From: Phoronis ovalis
Taxonomy: Eukaryota; Phoronida; Phoronidae
Length of the DNA stretch: 11,039 bases
Assembly (NCBI GenBank): GCA_028565635.1
Contig: JAOXYB010026390.1
Span: forward strand, 1,779-12,817
Direction of reading: 5' to 3'
Shown here piece by piece: positions 8,001 to 11,039 of the stretch; position 1 is the first letter of the stretch, and every line of letters begins with the position of its first letter. A program made the position numbers and the translations under genes. The notes under the pieces are model-generated. The model saw only the letters and a list, made by a program, of their open reading frames with translations. It was not told where the DNA came from and ran no database searches.

Positions 8001-11000
8001 AAAACACTGAACTTCTAACTCATTAGTAAAAACATTTCTTTGCACTTTTAAATCAGATTCTTCCTGTTTTGACAGGTTTTTCATGTATGCACAAAAATCC
8101 TAAAAAATATAATATGCCAAGATTACTATTAGTATGCAACTATAATCTGTTACACAACCCTTGGTCTGCCATTTTTTGTTTTTATATAGTCAATGCGGTT
8201 CGACAGAGTTAGCCAGTTTGCATTTTGGTCACTTGCTGCAATACACCACGTGGCATATTGAACCTAACCAATAGCAGCCATCGTATTTTTCTGTATGGGC
8301 TGAATATATTTCTTACAGAATATTAACAAGCATTTTGCTCATTTCTTCTTTTCTTGTCCCAAGACAGATATGAGACATCCTTAGTTTTATTTGTGACTGA
8401 ACAGAATTTTCTAAGCTAAGAAGAGTTAGCTATTTACTAGAAGACAATGCGTTACTATTAAGGTGCCCGATGAGAAAATCAATGTTATCCTTGTGCAAAC
8501 TTCATTCAGTGGTCAATGTAATTTTTACTTATAGACAGTTTGATAATTAAAGTAATGTTGCAGCTTCTCTGCTTTTCCTCGAACAACCATAAAACGAATT
8601 TCAAAAAAGAGAGTTAGCACAAATCCTCATACTACTGCTTCATTTTATTCCCCATCGCTATGTCTGCGCTCAAACATTATTACAAAGCTTCAGTATAGTA
8701 GCTTACCAGTAAAGCGTTCTGTGCCTCTGCATAATTCATATCAAATGTATCATCCCAGACTGTTTTACCTTCGCATGACGTATTAGTTTTGTGACAAGCG
8801 GAGAAGTCGTGATGTTTAAGACCCCACACTATATAAACTTTGACGTTTCTATCCACATCACTAGGCGCAAAACCATCTGTTCGCCTAGCGAACACTTTAC
8901 CAAAGTTTGAGTCTGGTTTCAAGAATTCAATCTACAAAATCAAGTATTAAAATTTCAAGTTAGTACATACAATCACTGTGGTACTTTTTTGCGTATTTTG
9001 AAATTAGGGACTCCTCCTCATTAATTATGACATGTACATGTATACTGTTGCATTAGCTAATAACTTTTAATCATGTCATGTTAATCTTAAAGAGTGACAG
9101 TTGTTTTGATTCATTGATTTTTTTTTTCACTTACGGTCAAAATGCAAGGACATTTTTAACGATTTTTTAAAGTAGAAAGTTTCTCGATACGTGATATGTT
9201 TTAATCATTCACGACTAAATATGATTAAGCTTAAACTTAAGGAGGAGTTAAAACAGACACGCGTAATGAGATCCAAGCACCCCTTCGAAATTACGTTTCG
9301 TTCTTATTAATAATCGGTTGTTAAATAACACATAAACTAACTATTAACAGTTAGATTTCCCTTAGAGTTTCCCTTACACAAAGCTGTTTATAGGTTATAT
9401 CATTTCTCCTGCAATAGAAAAGATAAAACTGAAAAAAGTTTCAATGTTATTTATGGCGGATTACTGTTTCTAAATTAATGCTCTATAAAAGATTTTCAAG
9501 TTGCACATTTGTCGATCATGCGAAGGCGCAGAATCAGCGAGAGATAGTACAGAATCCTCTTTTGGAAAGTTACTCAGATCCCACTCCTACCTAGCAGGTA
9601 ATGAAATACAACTTTTAAGAGCAACACAATAAAATGTTATTAAAATGCATCAAACTATATGTGAGATATTTTTATCAGCAAATTTAAGAAATTAGAACAA
9701 GATCATAATGGATAGACTACTCAAGCGGTCGTTACATCTTAATTTGTTCACACTTTTATGTATTTTCGTTTCTCACATATTTAAATTTGATTCAGACACA
9801 TCTAACAATAAAAGTATATTCGAGTTTTCATGATTTAGTGATTTATTGCACACTTTGGCATTAGTTTCGTTTCTCAATTTACAAGTACGAACAGACCTCA
9901 TCATCATGATGACAAGTTTTAATCCCTATTAGATTTCGTTGCCATGAAAACAGAAACTCTAATTACCTGCTCTTCATTTGGCTGCATCATGATGACAAGT
10001 TTTAATCCCTATTAGATTTCGTTGCCATGAAAACAGAAACTATAATTACCTGCTCTTCATTTGGCTGCAGCTGTGTCGCAAAATATGTAAACATGGTCGC
10101 TAACACCACAAAAAATCCAATTATCACCCATCGTGCAATTTTATGGGTTATAAACTTGTAGTATGGTCCTCGGAAAAATCTGACAATCGGATTTTTTCTA
10201 TGGTGATCACCATTAGGGCTTGTTTGATGAGTAAGACTTCCTTCCGTATTAGTGACGGTTGAACGTTTTGCGAAGCAAGGGAAACACCGACATTTCTCCC
10301 AAGATATATGCCAGTTTATCACAACGCAGGGAATAAAAATGATCACAGATAAATAGTTAACCAGTACAAGTAAGCCGGTAAATAAGCCGAAAGTAGATAC
10401 CCCTAAAAGAGGAGATGCGGCACTGATAAAGAAAGCTGTTGCGGTTGTTACTGACGTAAACAACATGGCGACGGATGCTTTCCGATAACAATCGGATAGC
10501 CTGTGGGCAAGAGATGGATACTCAAAATGACCGGTTAGTTTGAAAGTGTCAACAAAAATGAAAATATCATCTGCTCCTATTCCTAATATGATAAATATGC
10601 CAAGAATATTGAATGTCCCAAAGTAAATATAGTCTAGAACAACTCTGTAGATAAGATTGGCTCCAAGAAACCCAGTGAAAATGCTTAGAGTGCCGAATCC
10701 AGTGATCCAAAGAGATCCAGTTTGTATCCACATAAAAATGAATATAAATCCTAGCCCCGCAGCAACCAACAGTAAATCGCCCATTGCCGTTTCTGATATC
10801 GCAAGTCCTACGAGTGTATTGGTGTAATAAAAGAAATCTACTCCTCCTCGTTTTTCTTTCTCTAATTTTTTTAAAAGTTTCCATAAAGTTGTGTTTACAA
10901 ACTCCTCAACTTTTTCTAACTGTTCCGTCTGTCTGTCTTCTGTGCCATTATAGCCTGCCAGTGGGTAGGCTATGAGAATACTTGATCGAGTTATAGCGGA

Positions 11001-11039
11001 TTTAGCGATATTTTGCGCAGCATCTATAGAATAATTTGC
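4691..11039 (-). CDS. Dispatched-like RND/sterol-sensing-domain permease, 3' nine exons (spliced span)
   Basis: Nine exons join into 790 codons plus a stop, with no internal stop and matching phases at every junction; the 5' part lies beyond 11039. The layout is that of the Dispatched/Patched/NPC1 superfamily: TM2-TM6 (sterol-sensing domain), TM7, a second large extracellular domain, then TM8-TM12. Both acidic transport motifs are present, GIGADD in TM4 and GLSVD in TM10. In Dispatched these acidic residues are needed for cation-driven export of sterol-modified Hedgehog. The GADD signature is more like Dispatched than Patched or NPC1. Invertebrates carry several divergent Dispatched-like paralogues, so a role in Hedgehog release is not certain and I give no gene symbol. 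Confidence 0.85.
5048..5555. other. Intron 8 (proximal), longer than its duplicate
   Basis: 508 bp against 302 bp in the downstream copy. The ends align with the distal intron (for example the shared GAAAAGTGGAGTAAT near 5514 and 2411). About 200 bp around 5080-5430 are absent from the distal copy, so there has been an insertion here or a deletion there. Confidence 0.6.
5556..5726 (-). CDS. Dispatched-like exon 8 of 9: TM8 and TM9 (proximal copy)
   Basis: This 57-codon exon (phase 0 at both ends) has an acceptor ending TTTTACAG at 5727 and donor GTATGT starting at 5555. It encodes NLANSALLGILIGVCVAYPI, then a second hydrophobic stretch GSLAVLILGCITVSVVGFIP, ending MMGWKLG. These correspond to TM8 and TM9 of the 12-TM fold. 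It has a near-identical partner at 2627-2457. Confidence 0.9.
5727..6150. other. Intron 7
   Basis: A 424-bp intron with GT..AG ends. The part nearest the next exon, to about 5830, belongs to the duplicated block; the rest has no counterpart near the downstream copy. Confidence 0.6.
6151..6228 (-). CDS. Dispatched-like exon 7 of 9, with two possible acceptors
   Basis: This 26-codon exon (phase 0 at both ends) has an acceptor ending TTATTACAG at 6229 and donor GTAAAA starting at 6150. It encodes ISQMPTPLKGGFQTTTTIWH and a short end WVKVQQ, the amphipathic run into TM8. A second in-frame AG lies 9 bp inside (exon start 6219, beginning at Met). Use of it would remove ISQ. The first acceptor has the better pyrimidine tract. 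Confidence 0.75.
6513..6640 (-). CDS. Dispatched-like exon 6 of 9
   Basis: The exon is 128 bp (phase 1 in, phase 0 out), with a strong acceptor TTTTTGCAG ending at 6641 and donor GTAAGC starting at 6512. It encodes (D)YKFGNRLRYAAIKINTT and onward, ending LRDVWEKFASEK. The segment RYAAIKINTT followed by a WEKF block resembles the region just before the second membrane block in Dispatched-like and Patched-like proteins, where a WE-containing helix leads back to the membrane. Confidence 0.85.
6641..7157. other. Intron 5 with a GC-richer segment
   Basis: A 517-bp intron. Positions about 6835-7130 are noticeably richer in G+C than the other introns and could be an inserted dispersed repeat. I see no terminal repeats, poly-A tail or coding similarity that would name it. 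Confidence 0.5.
7158..7287 (-). CDS. Dispatched-like exon 5 of 9
   Basis: The exon is 130 bp: 43 codons plus one base (phase 0 in, phase 1 out). The acceptor ends TTTATAG at 7288 and the donor is GTACTT starting at 7157. It begins TGISYWMYGG and ends QNYKTFT, with a G that completes an Asp codon (G|AT) in the next exon. This split codon, matched by the AT at the next acceptor, supports the pair. Confidence 0.8.
7534..7701 (-). CDS. Dispatched-like exon 4 of 9
   Basis: This 56-codon exon (phase 0 at both ends) has an acceptor ending TTTTTAG at 7702 and donor GTAAAC starting at 7533. It encodes a soluble segment beginning TEQDAVIPVG and ending NNFRRYFE. NLT and NTS sequons fit a luminal location. 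The clean junctions on both sides are the main evidence. Confidence 0.8.
7974..8099 (-). CDS. Dispatched-like exon 3 of 9
   Basis: This 42-codon exon (phase 0 at both ends) has an acceptor ending TTTTTTAG at 8100 and donor GTATGT starting at 7973. It encodes the hydrophilic segment DFCAYMKNLSKQEE and onward, ending CFMDDLNSFML. It includes an NLS N-glycosylation sequon and two cysteines, consistent with the extracellular domain. The exon is too short to stand out as an open frame. It is supported by frame, phase and splice sites. Confidence 0.8.
8100..8706. other. Intron 2
   Basis: A 607-bp intron with GT..AG ends. It holds a CACGTG palindrome within CCACGTGG near 8250 and a CCAAT about 15 bp further on. 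No exon or mobile element was recognised. Confidence 0.6.
8707..8931 (-). CDS. Dispatched-like exon 2 of 9: start of extracellular domain 2
   Basis: The exon encodes 75 codons (phase 0 at both ends), with acceptor TTTTGTAG ending at 8932 and donor GTAAGC starting at 8706. It joins smoothly after ..QPNEEQ to give IEFLKPDSNFG. A hydrophilic segment with two cysteines follows, around HDFSACHKTNTSCEG. The cysteines fit the disulfide-containing luminal domain that follows TM7 in this family. The frame continues to a stop only 30 bp into the intron, supporting the donor choice. Confidence 0.85.
8932..9901. other. Intron 1, largest intron in the window
   Basis: AT-rich intron with no supported exon or RNA gene. 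Two 9-bp inverted strings (ACTCCTCCT near 9010 and AGGAGGAGT near 9240) bound about 240 bp, but the similarity ends after 9 bp and there is no clear target-site duplication. Confidence 0.6.
9902..10069. repeat. 83-bp tandem duplication across the exon 1 donor splice site
   Basis: Copy one is 9902-9984 and copy two is 9985-10067, with the match running two bases further. The copies differ at one base (CTCTAATT against CTATAATT). Each unit holds the last 18 or so exonic bases, the donor GT and about 65 bp of intron. Two donors in identical near contexts therefore exist, at 10049 (used in the model) and 9966. Using the second would add 83 nt with an in-frame stop. Confidence 0.95.
10050..11039 (-). 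CDS. Dispatched-like exon 1 of 9 in window: sterol-sensing domain and TM7
   Basis: The exon runs 330 codons from the window edge to a donor GTAATT beginning at 10049; its last codons read QPNEEQ. The first 70 residues are the end of extracellular domain 1. TM2 starts near residue 85 (ISETAMGDLLLVAAG), followed by TM3 and TM4 with GIGADDIFIFVDTF. TM5-TM6 follow (AMLFTSVTTATAFF and onward), the classical sterol-sensing-domain order. A cytosolic loop rich in Cys, Ser and Thr precedes TM7 (WVIIGFFVVLATMF). An in-frame TAA at 10002-10004 follows in the intron, so the splice is required. The exon end is included in an 83-bp tandem duplication. Confidence 0.9.

Noticed and set aside
9008-9249. Possible MITE with ACTCCTCCT inverted ends
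   Set aside because: Only 9 bp match at the ends, the following bases diverge and no target-site duplication is visible.

Overview
This looks like a stretch of an animal nuclear genome, probably an invertebrate. It is AT-rich, with short exons bounded by GT..AG splice sites and introns of about 250-1100 bp. A bivalve mollusc is a plausible source, but nothing in the window proves it. All recognisable genes lie on the minus strand, so transcription runs from position 11039 towards 1. I see no bacterial, viral, tRNA, rRNA or CRISPR features.

Region 11039-4691 carries the 3' two-thirds of a Dispatched-like gene, a member of the RND / sterol-sensing-domain permease superfamily. I could join nine exons: 11039-10050, 8931-8707, 8099-7974, 7701-7534, 7287-7158, 6640-6513, 6228-6151, 5726-5556 and 5047-4691. 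They form one uninterrupted frame of 790 codons plus stop, open at the window edge, with compatible phases at every junction. The first exon encodes most of the sterol-sensing domain with its GIGADD motif and TM7. The next six small exons encode the second extracellular domain. The last two encode TM8-TM12, including the second acidic motif GLSVDY.

Region about 5830-1330 holds the most unusual feature. The block carrying the last two exons, with their intron and 3' flank, is present twice (about 4345-5830 and 1330-2745), separated by about 1.6 kb of unrelated sequence. In the downstream copy the penultimate exon is intact. The last exon has one in-frame TGA at codon 9 (TTA in the upstream copy), and the remaining 109 codons are open with mostly conservative replacements. 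The same change creates a GTGAGT splice-donor-like string. The downstream copy may be a recently broken alternative 3' cassette or the remnant of a tandem gene copy.

Region 340-1330 is intergenic and apparently empty apart from a perfect match to the CTCF core consensus at 1297-1310. Below it, on the same strand, begins an SLC35B1-like gene (ER nucleotide-sugar-transporter family; the human protein has been described as the ER ATP/ADP exchanger AXER). Only its first coding exon (195-32) is in the window. Its proximal promoter holds a CCAAT-N9-GCACG arrangement one base from the ER-stress response element, a full CRE palindrome and an ETS-type site. A four-codon uORF has a stop that overlaps the main ATG.

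A near-perfect 83-bp tandem duplication at 9902-10069 spans the donor splice site of the first exon and leaves a decoy donor in the intron. The two genes are neighbours, and nothing here shows that they work together.
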